A stretch of DNA of 64,000 nt from an uncultured Bacteroidia bacterium. GTDB taxonomy: Bacteria > Bacteroidota > Bacteroidia > NS11-12g > UBA9320. The notes beneath the pieces are model-generated. The model saw only the letters and a list, made by a program, of their open reading frames with translations. It was not told the DNA's origin and ran no database searches. The position numbers and the translations under genes are program-made. The DNA lies in assembly GCA_943789165.1 (NCBI GenBank), contig CALSTB010000005.1, positions 155,001 through 219,000 of the forward strand. The letters are read 5' to 3'. Positions 53,379 through 63,973 of this stretch are shown here, piece after piece; the stretch's first letter is position 1, and the number at the start of each line of letters is the position of its first letter.

Positions 53379-54437
53379 CTAGAACGTGACTTCGCCGCGC
53401 ATATTCGTCTGAAGGAGTTTTTCAACTTCTGCAGCTGAAGATTTCTGACCAAGAACCCACATCATTTTGGCAAGAGCGGCCTCATTGGTCAAATCGCCTC
53501 CAGAGATGACACCAATAGGTCTAAAAACATCGCTTGCCGCATATTTGCCAAGCTTTACTCCACCTTGCAAACACTGTGTGGTGAAAAGGATGGTTGTGCC
53601 TTGCTTTTTGGCTTGTTTTAGACAACTTAAAAATGGTTCTGTGCAGGGAGCGTTGCCACTTCCGTATGTTTTAATGATTAAACCGTCAATTTCATCATCT
53701 TCAATTAATTTCTGAAGGTGCTCAACTCTAAATCCCGGAAACAGGGTCAGGATGATAACATTTGGGTTTAGGTTGGTATTGATAGAAAACGCTCCATCCG
53801 GGGCTTCCATCAAGTTACGCGTTTTTACTTTAATCGCTTCTTCAAGTTCAGCCAGTGGCGGATAGTCAGGTGAAACAAAACCTTCAAAAACGTTGGTACT
53901 GGCCTTTGTGCTTCTATTACCTCTTAACAAACGATCGTTGAAACAAATTGAAACTTCATTGATCGGAGGTAGTCCAAAAGCTTTTGCACCTGCAATGTGG
54001 ATGGCGTTACTGAAGTTGGTTATAGCATCCGTCCTCGAATGGGATATGGGCAGTTGCGAACCAGTTAACACAACCGGTTTGTTCAGGTTATTGAATATAA
54101 AACTTAAACCACTGGCTGTATATGCCATTGTATCAGTACCATGAATGATGATAAAACCGTCAAAATCGTCATACCTTTTTTCAATTTCCTTCGCCATTTG
54201 AATCCAATGACTGATATCCAACTGCGATGAATCAAGTAATACGGGAAATGAATGATACTCAAACTCAATATTTTTTACCTTGCTGAAGTATCCATCTTCA
54301 TGGATCGAATGCATGTATCGCTGCAACTGTTCCCAACTTTGAGGGATTAATGGACTGTCACTCACTTCCGGATTTTGTGGTCCCATGCCGATGGTTCCAC
54401 CTGTATATAATATAAACAGCCTTGTTTTTGCCATCAC
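53379..54437 (-). CDS. ansA: Type I L-asparaginase
   Basis: 352 residues. Hydrolyses asparagine to aspartate and ammonia. Both catalytic threonine motifs are visible: LYTGGTIGM (Thr15) and HGTDTMAYTASGLSF. The absence of a signal peptide indicates the cytosolic type I. Its start overlaps the pyrB stop by 4 bases, linking aspartate supply to the aspartate-using enzyme in the same operon. Confidence 0.92.
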   Translation of the reverse strand: MMAKTRLFILYTGGTIGMGPQNPEVSDSPLIPQSWEQLQRYMHSIHEDGYFSKVKNIEFEYHSFPVLLDSSQLDISHWIQMAKEIEKRYDDFDGFIIIHGTDTMAYTASGLSFIFNNLNKPVVLTGSQLPISHSRTDAITNFSNAIHIAGAKAFGLPPINEVSICFNDRLLRGNRSTKASTNVFEGFVSPDYPPLAELEEAIKVKTRNLMEAPDGAFSINTNLNPNVIILTLFPGFRVEHLQKLIEDDEIDGLIIKTYGSGNAPCTEPFLSCLKQAKKQGTTILFTTQCLQGGVKLGKYAASDVFRPIGVISGGDLTNEAALAKMMWVLGQKSSAAEVEKLLQTNMRGEVTF

Positions 54438-55363
54438 GATTCCCTTTGGGCAGCTAGCAAATACAGGACAGCCATTCGAATGGCTACTCCGTTTTCAACT
54501 TGGTTTAATATAATGCTTTGACCTGAGTCCGCGACTTCTGAACTAATTTCTACACCGCGGTTAATCGGACCTGGGTGCATAATGGTAATTTCCTTGTTCA
54601 ACGCATTTAAATGCTTCATGGTCAGCCCATACTGCATTGTATATTCCCGTAAACTTGGAAAGTATTTCGTTTGTTGTCTTTCCATTTGGATGCGCAGCAT
54701 GTTGGCTACGTCGCACCATTCAATGGCTTCTTGTAAGTTGTGCATTACTTTAACTCCTAATGCGCCAATGAACTTTGGTATGAGGGTTGAAGGTCCGCAA
54801 ACTGCTACTTCCGCACCTAGTTTTTGCAGACAATAAATATTTGATAATGCTACTCGACTGTGTAATATGTCACCCACAATTACGACTTTCTTGCCTTTTA
54901 GCGTAGAGTGTTCTTCACGGATTGAATACGCATCTAATAACGCCTGAGTTGGGTGTTCGTGCGTACCATCGCCTGCGTTTATAATCTGTGCGTTTACGTT
55001 TTTTGAAAGAAAGAGTGAGGCTCCAGGAGCAGGGTGCCTCATGACAACCATATCGACTTTCATCGATAATATATTATTTACGGTGTCAATGAGTGTTTCG
55101 CCTTTGGATACACTTGAAGAAGCACTTGAGAAATTGACAATGTCGGCAGACAATCTCTTTTCTGCCAATTCAAATGAAATCTTAGTCCGGGTAGAATTTT
55201 CAAAAAAGACATTGGCAATGGTGATGTCTCTTAGTGATGGAACTTTTTTAATGGGTCGATTTAGAATGGCCTTAAAATTGTCGGCCGTTTCGAATATCAA
55301 TTCAATATCATCGGGAGTTAATTCCTTCAGTCCTAAGAGGTGATTGGAAGAAAGCCTAGTCAT
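54434..55363 (-). CDS. pyrB: Aspartate carbamoyltransferase catalytic subunit
   Basis: 309 residues. Joins carbamoyl phosphate and aspartate in pyrimidine synthesis. Carbamoyl-phosphate loop FENSTRTKISFE, the SSVSKGET loop, MRHPAPGA, DGTHEHPTQALLD and the late MHPGPINRGVEI are all present. The regulatory subunit gene pyrI is not adjacent. Overlaps both pyrR upstream and ansA downstream by 4 bases. Confidence 0.96.
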   Translation of the reverse strand: MTRLSSNHLLGLKELTPDDIELIFETADNFKAILNRPIKKVPSLRDITIANVFFENSTRTKISFELAEKRLSADIVNFSSASSSVSKGETLIDTVNNILSMKVDMVVMRHPAPGASLFLSKNVNAQIINAGDGTHEHPTQALLDAYSIREEHSTLKGKKVVIVGDILHSRVALSNIYCLQKLGAEVAVCGPSTLIPKFIGALGVKVMHNLQEAIEWCDVANMLRIQMERQQTKYFPSLREYTMQYGLTMKHLNALNKEITIMHPGPINRGVEISSEVADSGQSIILNQVENGVAIRMAVLYLLAAQRES

Positions 55364-55905
55364 GCGTTATCTTGTTCCGTTATAATCCATACTTTGTTTT
55401 CCTTTTCTAGGTCAACAATTACTTTGTCATGTGCCCTTGTGTCGACATTCGTCCCTACATAATCAGGTTGAATCGGTAATTCACGTTTGAAACGTCTGTC
55501 AATTAAGGTGAGGAGCTCTGTTTTAGCTGGTCTGCCGAAATCCGCAAGTGCATTTAGAGCTGATCTTACCGACCTGCCAGTGTACAGCACATCATCAATC
55601 AATACAATGTTTAAGTCTTCGATTTGAAACTCTAATTCTATTGAATTCGGAATTAGTATTTTTTCATTCCTTCTAAAATCATCGCGGTAGAAGGTAGAAT
55701 CAAGTTCACCATATTTAATGCTCTTATGGTTAAACGTCGATTCTAAAATATGTTTGATTTTTCTTGCTAATGCGATTCCACGAGGTTGTAGTCCAATCAA
55801 GGCACATTTTGAAAAATCTCTATGATTTTCATTGATTTCAAAGGCCATACGCTTCAGCGTAATCTCCAATTGTGGCGTATCAAGAATGATTCTTTTTGGA
55901 CTCAA
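55360..55905 (-). CDS. pyrR: PyrR, pyrimidine regulator/uracil phosphoribosyltransferase
   Basis: 181 residues. The PRPP-binding motif VLIDDVLYTGRSVRSAL and an N-terminal GLQPRGIALA identify PyrR. In Firmicutes it binds pyr mRNA and causes attenuation; whether it does so here is open, as I could not find a convincing anti-antiterminator in the leader. 4-base overlaps on both sides. Confidence 0.93.
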   Translation of the reverse strand: MSPKRIILDTPQLEITLKRMAFEINENHRDFSKCALIGLQPRGIALARKIKHILESTFNHKSIKYGELDSTFYRDDFRRNEKILIPNSIELEFQIEDLNIVLIDDVLYTGRSVRSALNALADFGRPAKTELLTLIDRRFKRELPIQPDYVGTNVDTRAHDKVIVDLEKENKVWIITEQDNA

Positions 55906-56306
55906 TTCCCTAGTTTTTTGATGTATTCGAATTCCTTTTTCGTGACCCTTGAAACGGAGAGGCGATTTAGTCGTAACATCTCCATCGCTTTAAGTTTTGG
56001 GTCTGCTTTTATATCAGCTAATGTAACTGGTTTGTTGAATTTGAGTAAAGGTTTAATGTCAACAACAGACCATCGATCACCTTCATATGTCGGGTCTGGA
56101 TAATGTTCCTTGATGACTTCCGCCACACCAACAATTTCTTTGCCTTCGTTACTATGGTAATAAAAACATTGGTCTCCAACCTTCATCTCACGCATATTGT
56201 TTCTAGCTGCGTAGTTTCTGACGCCATCCCAATACGTTGAGCCGTCTTTTACGAGGTCGTCCCAACTGTATTTGTATGGTTCAGATTTCATTAACCAATA
56301 TTGCAT
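55902..56306 (-). CDS. EVE-domain (PUA-like) protein
   Basis: 134 residues covering a complete EVE domain: MQYWLMKSEPYKYSWDDL, WDGVRNYAARNNMREMKVGD, YYHSNEGKEIVGVAEV and YPDPT. The fold has an aromatic cage thought to read modified bases in DNA or RNA. First gene of the EVE-pyrR-pyrB-ansA chain; its role there is unexplained. Confidence 0.9.
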   Translation of the reverse strand: MQYWLMKSEPYKYSWDDLVKDGSTYWDGVRNYAARNNMREMKVGDQCFYYHSNEGKEIVGVAEVIKEHYPDPTYEGDRWSVVDIKPLLKFNKPVTLADIKADPKLKAMEMLRLNRLSVSRVTKKEFEYIKKLGN

Positions 56307-56329
56307 TTGTTTCTAATTTTTGTCAAAAA

Positions 56330-56356
56330 AAAATCCCATTCAAAGATGGGATTTTT
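56330..56356 (-). terminator. Terminator of rpsA, upstream of the EVE-pyr operon
   Basis: AAAAATCCCAT / ATGGGATTTTT stem with a six-base loop, 30 bases past the rpsA stop and 24 bases before the EVE start codon. It also lies where read-through or attenuation of the pyr operon could be set. Confidence 0.8.
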
Positions 56357-56385
56357 CGTTAATATATTGAATGATTTGCTCAATC

Positions 56386-58677
56386 TTAATTCGCCATTAG
56401 CTCTTTAAGTTGATCCACCCAGCCGTTTTTCTCAAAGGCGTCAGCCTTTCCAACTGCTGTTTCTAATTCAGTAATTTGTTCTGCAGAAAGGGCACTTAAT
56501 TGTTTGTAGGTGCTATACCCAGCTTCAATAAGTTTCTTTTCCAATGCAGGACCCACACCGTTTAACTTCTTAAGGTCATCTGCTTTAGAAGCGTCAGCCT
56601 TAGGAGTTTCTGCTTTTTTAGGAGCTGCTTTCTTTTCTGCTTTTGGAGCATCATCTTCCTTTTTAGAAAGTTTTGCTTCAGCAGATTTTCTGTTCGCTGC
56701 TTCCATTTTTGCTTTCAACTGAGCCAAACCGTCAAGTTCACCAAGTGTAGATACGTCTTTCGACTTATTTAACTTACTAACGATTTTAGTCGTTTGCTTG
56801 TGCGCTTTGTTTTTAGCATCTGTTTCAGAATCGATACGTGCACGTTCTTCTTCTTTCCAGATATCAGTATGAGAAACGATGATTCGTTTTTGATCCTTAT
56901 TAAACTCAATAATTCGGAAGTCCAATTCTTCTTCAACCTTAACAGTTGATTTGTCTTCTTTCTTAATGTGTTTGTTCGGAGCAAAACCTTCAACACCGTA
57001 TGGCAATGCCACAGTACATCCTTTTTCTGCAACCTCTAAGATGGTACCTTTATGTTCAGAACCTTCAGTGAAGATGCTTTCAAAAGTATCCCAAGGGTTT
57101 TCGTCTAGTTGTTTGTGTCCTAAACTCAATCGTCTGTTTTCACGATCGATTTCAAGTACAACTACTTCTAGTTCTTCACCTTTCTTAGTAAATTCTGCAG
57201 GGTGCTTGATTTTTTTGCTCCAGCTTAAGTCACTTACGTGAACCAAACCGTCAACACCTTCTTCAAGTTCAACAAACAATCCGTAGTTCGTTAAGTTTCT
57301 AACGATACCTTTATGCTTGCTTTCTGCAGGGTATTTAGTTTCAATGTTTTCCCAAGGATCTGGCGTTAACTGCTTGATACCAAGAGACATTTTGTGCTCT
57401 TCTTTCTCAAGTGTTAAGATTGCTGCCTCAACTTCGTCACCCACTTTCATAAAGTCTTGTGGATTTCTTAAGTGTTGAGACCAAGACATTTCAGATACGT
57501 GAATAAGTCCTTCGATTCCTGGAGCGATTTCAACAAACGCACCATAATCTGCAACCGTTACAACCTTACCTTTTACTTTAGCGTCAACTTTAAGGTCGTC
57601 ACCTAGGCTTTCCCATGGGTGAGCGCTTAATTGTTTTAAGCCAAGTGAAATTCGTTTTTTGTCATCATCAAAGTCCAATACTACAACGTTGATTTTCTGG
57701 TCAAGTTCTAATACTTCTTCTGGGTGATTGATTCTACCCCAAGATACGTCTGTGATGTGCAATAAACCATCTAAACCTCCAAGATCGATAAACACACCGA
57801 AAGAAGTCATGTTTTTCACAACACCTTCCAATACTTGACCTTTTTCTAGTCTAGATAAGATTTCACCTTTTTGTGCCTCAATATCATCTTCGATAAGGGC
57901 TTTATGCGAGATAACAACGTTTTTAAAGGTTTCGTTAATTTTAACAACCTTGAATTCCATTGTCTGACCTACGTACTGGTCGTAATCTCTAATTGGTTTT
58001 ACGTCAATTTGTGAACCTGGTAAGAAAGCATCTAGACCATTCACGTCTACCACTAATCCACCTTTTGTTCGAGATTTAACATAACCTCTAACAATGGCTC
58101 CAGTTTCTTGAGCGGAAGTAACTACTTGCCATGCAGTTTCTGCTAAGGCTTTTCTTCTCGATAAAACCAACTGACCTAAGTCATCTTCTGTTTCAACGAT
58201 GTATACTTCAACTTCATCACCAATGTTTAATTCTGGCTGATCCTTGAATTCAGTTTGGTTAACAAGTCCGTCAGACTTAAACCCGATGTCAATTACAACA
58301 TACTTTTTGTTTTTTGTAACGACTTTACCCTTTGCAATAGTTCCTTCTTCAACAGTGTTGAATGTTCCTTCGTAAAGTTTTTCAAGATCAGAACGATTAG
58401 AATCATCGTACTGGCTAAATCCTTCTTTGTCCATAGACCAGTCAAAAGTTGACTCATCATGTACCGGGTCTGGTACATCATTGTGGTCTCTTTTTGCAGT
58501 CGTTTCGACTTCCTCATCTTCTGAGTCATCGTCGTCTGTGGTAGCTGTAACTACCTCAGCTGCAACTGCTTCTACTTCTTCTTTTGGATTTTCGGTTTTT
58601 TCTTCGGTTTGGTTTTGAGTGTCATTAGAAACATCCTGGGTTTCTACGATTTCTTCGGAAACTTTTGCGTTTTCCAT
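56386..58677 (-). CDS. rpsA: 30S ribosomal protein bS1 with acidic N-terminal extension and C-terminal helix-hairpin-helix-like domain
   Basis: 763 residues from the ATG at 58677, far longer than the 557 of E. coli. An acidic, low-complexity N-terminus (about 1-100) precedes six S1 domains; the third to fifth carry the canonical GVFIDLG / GAFVEIA / GLFVELE and GL(L/I/V)H(I/V)S cores, whereas the sixth (GCTVALPYGVEGFAPN) is degenerate. A Lys/Ala-rich linker leads to a C-terminal domain (LKKLNGVGPALEKKLIEAGY, then EQITELETAVGKADAF) of helix-hairpin-helix type. The frame opens further upstream at TTG 58728, but that codon overlaps the -7 box. TTG 58698 is a possible alternative start because it lies 10 bases after the AAAGGAGG sequence. 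Confidence 0.93.
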   Translation of the reverse strand: MENAKVSEEIVETQDVSNDTQNQTEEKTENPKEEVEAVAAEVVTATTDDDDSEDEEVETTAKRDHNDVPDPVHDESTFDWSMDKEGFSQYDDSNRSDLEKLYEGTFNTVEEGTIAKGKVVTKNKKYVVIDIGFKSDGLVNQTEFKDQPELNIGDEVEVYIVETEDDLGQLVLSRRKALAETAWQVVTSAQETGAIVRGYVKSRTKGGLVVDVNGLDAFLPGSQIDVKPIRDYDQYVGQTMEFKVVKINETFKNVVISHKALIEDDIEAQKGEILSRLEKGQVLEGVVKNMTSFGVFIDLGGLDGLLHITDVSWGRINHPEEVLELDQKINVVVLDFDDDKKRISLGLKQLSAHPWESLGDDLKVDAKVKGKVVTVADYGAFVEIAPGIEGLIHVSEMSWSQHLRNPQDFMKVGDEVEAAILTLEKEEHKMSLGIKQLTPDPWENIETKYPAESKHKGIVRNLTNYGLFVELEEGVDGLVHVSDLSWSKKIKHPAEFTKKGEELEVVVLEIDRENRRLSLGHKQLDENPWDTFESIFTEGSEHKGTILEVAEKGCTVALPYGVEGFAPNKHIKKEDKSTVKVEEELDFRIIEFNKDQKRIIVSHTDIWKEEERARIDSETDAKNKAHKQTTKIVSKLNKSKDVSTLGELDGLAQLKAKMEAANRKSAEAKLSKKEDDAPKAEKKAAPKKAETPKADASKADDLKKLNGVGPALEKKLIEAGYSTYKQLSALSAEQITELETAVGKADAFEKNGWVDQLKELMAN

Positions 58678-58708
58678 TTCGTTGTTTTGTTCTGTCAAAT
58701 CAATGTGT

Positions 58709-58716
58709 CCTCCTTT
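58709..58716 (-). promoter_or_regulatory. Shine-Dalgarno-like AAAGGAGG in the rpsA leader
   Basis: Eight bases exactly complementary to the usual bacterial 16S 3' end (CCUCCUUU), within the first dozen bases of the predicted transcript. It lies 10 bases before TTG 58698 and 31 before ATG 58677. Bacteroidota mRNAs mostly lack such sites. Confidence 0.6.
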
Positions 58717-58725
58717 GAGCGGCGG

Positions 58726-58756
58726 CAAAGGTATAATTTAGTTTTTTGAAATACAA
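58726..58756 (-). promoter_or_regulatory. Promoter of rpsA (TTG-N20-TACCTTTG)
   Basis: Minus strand: TTG (58756-58754), 20 bases, perfect -7 box TACCTTTG (58733-58726). Transcription start expected near 58720, which rules out the most upstream TTG as start codon. Confidence 0.78.
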
Positions 58757-58882
58757 ACGTTAATCCAAACAAAAATTGAGCTTTTAAATCCATTAAAATA
58801 TGACAGTCCTCTAGCGTTTAACACTTGGAAAAAACGCGTTGTCCTCGTAAATTGCCAACGAATACAAATAGTAAATCCAGTT

Positions 58883-60235
58883 ATGAAAACAAACCGACTA
58901 GTACTAATGGCTGCAACCTTGCTTACTGCAGGATTCGCGCAAGCACAAACCAATGAAAATGTTGTGGGATTGCAATGGAATGAAAGTAACACGCTTTTAA
59001 ACCTCGTAACCCTTAATCCAGAAAATCCAGGAGAATTGGAAGTTCAAGCTCAAGTGAACTTAGCTCAGGATAAAAGGTACATGCCAAATACAATGACGCA
59101 TGTTGAAGAGAATAATACACTTTATTTCTTTACTCAATCAAATGCCAGTTTGTTACATGGCTTTACGCAAGGACAACAACTGGAGATTGCAAATGCGCAA
59201 ACAGGTGAGATCTTAAGAAGTTTACCTTTCTTAAATACCACATTGATTGCACCATTTATTATTCCAGATAAAGACCAAATCGGATTTATAGCTACGGAAA
59301 GAACTTTTAATAGTTATGGTAACAACGACGACAACGTTGCGTTGGTTATTTTCAACATGAATTCTGGTGAGATCGCTCATAGAATTGAATTACCAAGTTT
59401 GTCATTATCGGCGACTGCAACTCCTTTTGTTGGGACAAGCCATAGCAAAACACCGAATGGTAACATCAATTTTACCGAGGTTTCAGTTTCGGTAAGCACA
59501 CCTTGTTATGTATCTTCTACCCAAACATTGCTTTTTGCAGCAAAAGACGTTATGGGCATTAACAGACTTTACAGATTTGATGTAAATGCTGGCAAACTAA
59601 TAAGCAAGTTTACGTTGGACATAGATGTTTTGGACATGACGTATGACGAGTCTAACCAAAGCTTAAAAACGCTTTATATTGAAAATACAGACGGTGAGCG
59701 TGAATTGAAAATTGGAGATATGTCGTTGTACAGCAATGTGATTTCTAATAGTACTTTGGTGAGAACTATCGAAAAGTCTGAAGAAAACATTACCGATGGT
59801 GAAATTGAAATGGATCAAAATTCAGGTGTAATTACTGTTGTAAAGTCTAACGTCAATTCTCAGGTATTTTATAATTATGATGCTGATTTGAGTTTGATGG
59901 GAACCACCACAATTACTTCAAGTACTCAAAACTCGAAAGTGGATATTGAATTCCCTACACCAATTACATCACAGAATCGAATAGAGTTTGAAAATCTAGT
60001 AAAGCTTTACCCTAACCCAGCCGTTGAGTCTGTTACTATTGAAACGGAAGACGTATCTACAGTGACAAAAATTACCGTGTTTGACAATGTTGGGCAAGAG
60101 GTAAAAGACGTAGACGTACAGTCTGGTTTGAAATCAAACACAATTGATGTTTCGAACTTGAAATCTGGTATCTATTTGGTTGAGATTCAATTTAGCGGTG
60201 TTTCTACTGTGACTAAGAAGCTTGTGGTTCAATAA
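58883..60235 (+). CDS. Secreted T9SS cargo protein (type A sorting domain), function unknown
   Basis: 450 residues. A signal peptide (1-22, GFAQAQ) is followed by a beta-rich, propeller-like body with no named family I recognise, and a C-terminal type A sorting domain from about 372 (LYPNPAVESVTIE, VGQEVKDV, LKSGIYLVEI, ending KKLVVQ). Exported by the type IX system and probably surface-attached. The peroxidase gene follows 24 bases later and may share its transcript. Confidence 0.85.
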   Translation: MKTNRLVLMAATLLTAGFAQAQTNENVVGLQWNESNTLLNLVTLNPENPGELEVQAQVNLAQDKRYMPNTMTHVEENNTLYFFTQSNASLLHGFTQGQQLEIANAQTGEILRSLPFLNTTLIAPFIIPDKDQIGFIATERTFNSYGNNDDNVALVIFNMNSGEIAHRIELPSLSLSATATPFVGTSHSKTPNGNINFTEVSVSVSTPCYVSSTQTLLFAAKDVMGINRLYRFDVNAGKLISKFTLDIDVLDMTYDESNQSLKTLYIENTDGERELKIGDMSLYSNVISNSTLVRTIEKSEENITDGEIEMDQNSGVITVVKSNVNSQVFYNYDADLSLMGTTTITSSTQNSKVDIEFPTPITSQNRIEFENLVKLYPNPAVESVTIETEDVSTVTKITVFDNVGQEVKDVDVQSGLKSNTIDVSNLKSGIYLVEIQFSGVSTVTKKLVVQ

Positions 60236-60259
60236 GCACTAACTTCTTTGCACATATCG

Positions 60260-61351
60260 ATGAAAAATAAACGGTTCGACCTCATATTACGAACAAGCTT
60301 CCTTTATCTTTTTGGACTCACATTAGTAGTCGGATTGATAGGTTGTGGGCCTGAACCACCTCCAGAAATTATACCTCCAGGCGGTAGTTATGGTGATACC
60401 ACTATCATCGATGTTACTGAATTGCCTCCTCTAAGGATTCCTGCCGACAACCCGTTAACGGTGGCTGGAGTAGATCTAGGTAGACATTTGTTTTACGACA
60501 AGATGTTAAGTGGCGATGGCACTCAAGCATGCGCAACTTGCCACAATCAAAAAATGGCGTTTACCGACAACAACAAAGCGGTAAGTGAAGGTATAACTGG
60601 GGCGATGGGAGATCGAAATGCTATGTCCATTTTTAATTTAATGTGGTCTGACAATTTGTTTTGGGATAGTAGGGCAGGAGACTTAAGAGAATTGGCTACC
60701 AGGCCTATTGAGAATCCAATTGAGATGAATGCGAAAGTGGAAGACGTCTTGGTTCGACTGAATAATTCAGTCATGTATCAAGACAAATTCAAAAAAGCTT
60801 TTGGTGTTGATACCATTAAAAAAGAACACTTATCAAAAGCCTTAGAGCAGTTCCTCTTATCTATCACATCCGATAATTCGAAATTCGACAAATTCAATAG
60901 GGGAGAGGTCGCGTTGACTGACCAGGAGCTTCGTGGATTTGATGTATTAAAGATAAAGGGCTGTTTCAATTGTCATTCATCGTCGTTGCTACATGACAAC
61001 AAATCACACAATACGGCACTTGATAAGAATCCAACCGATAAGGGCTTACAAGAGTTTACAAATAAGTACGAGGATCGGCACAAATTCAAAACGCCTTCAT
61101 TGAGGAACATTATGGTTTCTGGACCGTATATGCATGACGGTAGATTTGAAACCATTGATGAAGTGATTCGATTTTATGAAGACGTAACGCCTAACCTGAA
61201 TGTTGAAGCCAATAGAAACGCCTCTGATTCGATGACTATTGCTCCTCGTAATGAAATTACGGAGCGGGAGATGACAGACCTAAAGGCATTCTTGAATACC
61301 TTAACCGATGATACGTATTTGACCAATCCCAAATACGCAGATCCTTTTTAA
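60260..61351 (+). CDS. Di-heme cytochrome c peroxidase / MauG-like lipoprotein
   Basis: About 363 residues from ATG 60260; an in-frame TTG at 60248 would add four. A lipoprotein signal ends LIGC (Cys29). Two c-type heme motifs are visible: CATCHN (Cys91, His95) and CFNCHSS (Cys235, His239), with the family blocks GRHLFYDKMLSGDGTQ, FWDSRAGDLRELATRPIENPIEM, FKTPSLRNI and GPYMHDGRF. It reduces hydrogen peroxide or oxidises a protein partner in the periplasm. Its position after a T9SS cargo gene could hint at surface redox chemistry, but that is speculative. Confidence 0.91.
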   Translation: MKNKRFDLILRTSFLYLFGLTLVVGLIGCGPEPPPEIIPPGGSYGDTTIIDVTELPPLRIPADNPLTVAGVDLGRHLFYDKMLSGDGTQACATCHNQKMAFTDNNKAVSEGITGAMGDRNAMSIFNLMWSDNLFWDSRAGDLRELATRPIENPIEMNAKVEDVLVRLNNSVMYQDKFKKAFGVDTIKKEHLSKALEQFLLSITSDNSKFDKFNRGEVALTDQELRGFDVLKIKGCFNCHSSSLLHDNKSHNTALDKNPTDKGLQEFTNKYEDRHKFKTPSLRNIMVSGPYMHDGRFETIDEVIRFYEDVTPNLNVEANRNASDSMTIAPRNEITEREMTDLKAFLNTLTDDTYLTNPKYADPF

Positions 61352-61373
61352 GTACTTAGACATTAATCATTCG

Positions 61374-62198
61374 TTAGCCGAACTGTACACTGGTCATGGT
61401 TAACGAACCACCTACTGCCACATCATTAAATAGACGCACGTTGTCTGCCTTCGTACTCATTCCAATGGTATATAATAAAGGTATGTAGTGTTCTGATGTT
61501 GGTATGGCAAGTTTAAATGCCTGGCCTTGGTTACTGAAATCAATTAAGGAAGCATGGTCGAACGAATCAATAAATGACTTCATTTTGGTATTGGCTTCTG
61601 CTGCCCAATCGAAGCTGTAGTTCTCGACATTTAGTTTGGACCATTCAACCATTCGAAGGTTGTGGACCATGTTACCACTTCCAATGATTAAGACACCACG
61701 GTCTCTCAACACTGAAAGTTGTTTGGCTAATTGATAATGCTGTTCTGGTTTCAGCGTAAAATCGATGCTCAACTCTAAGACAGGCACATCGGCATTTGGA
61801 TACAAGTGTTTTAGTATACTCCATGCCCCATGGTCTAGGCCCCATTGCTGATCTAATGTAATATTTGGTTGCTCAAACTGAGACAAAGCTGTGGCCAGTT
61901 CTGGGTGACCAGGTGCTGGATATTGTACGTCAAATAAGCTTTGTGGGAATCCTCCAAAGTCATGAATCGTTGGAGGTTTTTCCATCGCAGTGACAAACGT
62001 GCCTTTAGTTTCCCAATGTGCCGAAATGCAAATGATGGCATTAGGTTTTGGTAATGACTTCCCGATACGTTGCCATTCCTTTGAGAACGTGTTGTCCTCA
62101 ATTGCGTTCATCGGACTACCATGACCAATAAACAGAACCGGCATGCGCTCACTGGTTGGAAAGCTGGAGGACAATGAATGAAGGCTATTAAGATTCAT
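61374..62198 (-). CDS. ygiD: 4,5-DOPA-dioxygenase-like extradiol ring-cleavage enzyme (LigB family)
   Basis: 274 residues. Metal-ligand positions match YgiD-type LigB enzymes: FIGHGSPM (His26), ISAHWETKG (His61), GSGNMVHNL and the late SEHYIPLLYTIG. The first 18 residues lie outside the conserved domain, so translation might begin at a later Met (residue 19). The family opens catechol rings or binds DOPA-like substrates; the physiological role in bacteria is unclear. Confidence 0.87.
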   Translation of the reverse strand: MNLNSLHSLSSSFPTSERMPVLFIGHGSPMNAIEDNTFSKEWQRIGKSLPKPNAIICISAHWETKGTFVTAMEKPPTIHDFGGFPQSLFDVQYPAPGHPELATALSQFEQPNITLDQQWGLDHGAWSILKHLYPNADVPVLELSIDFTLKPEQHYQLAKQLSVLRDRGVLIIGSGNMVHNLRMVEWSKLNVENYSFDWAAEANTKMKSFIDSFDHASLIDFSNQGQAFKLAIPTSEHYIPLLYTIGMSTKADNVRLFNDVAVGGSLTMTSVQFG

Positions 62199-62278
62199 TT
62201 GGGATTTATAATATAGAACCGTTGTTGGTCTACACGTTACAGATATAAAGGAATTTTACGACAAATTGTTTGTCAAAA

Positions 62279-62309
62279 AAAAATCCCCGGCATAACCGAG
62301 GATTTTTAT
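62279..62309 (-). terminator. Terminator of groL
   Basis: AAATCCCCGG / CCGAGGATTT stem (one G-U, five-base loop) with A/T runs on both sides, 20 bases after the groL stop. Confidence 0.8.
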
Positions 62310-62326
62310 TCTTTAGTTGGATAGGC

Positions 62327-63973
<1,647 letters not shown>

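Noticed and set aside
55906-56385. PyrR-binding attenuator before the pyr operon
   Set aside because: Only the rpsA terminator hairpin is visible; no convincing anti-antiterminator stem-loop or PyrR consensus loop was found.
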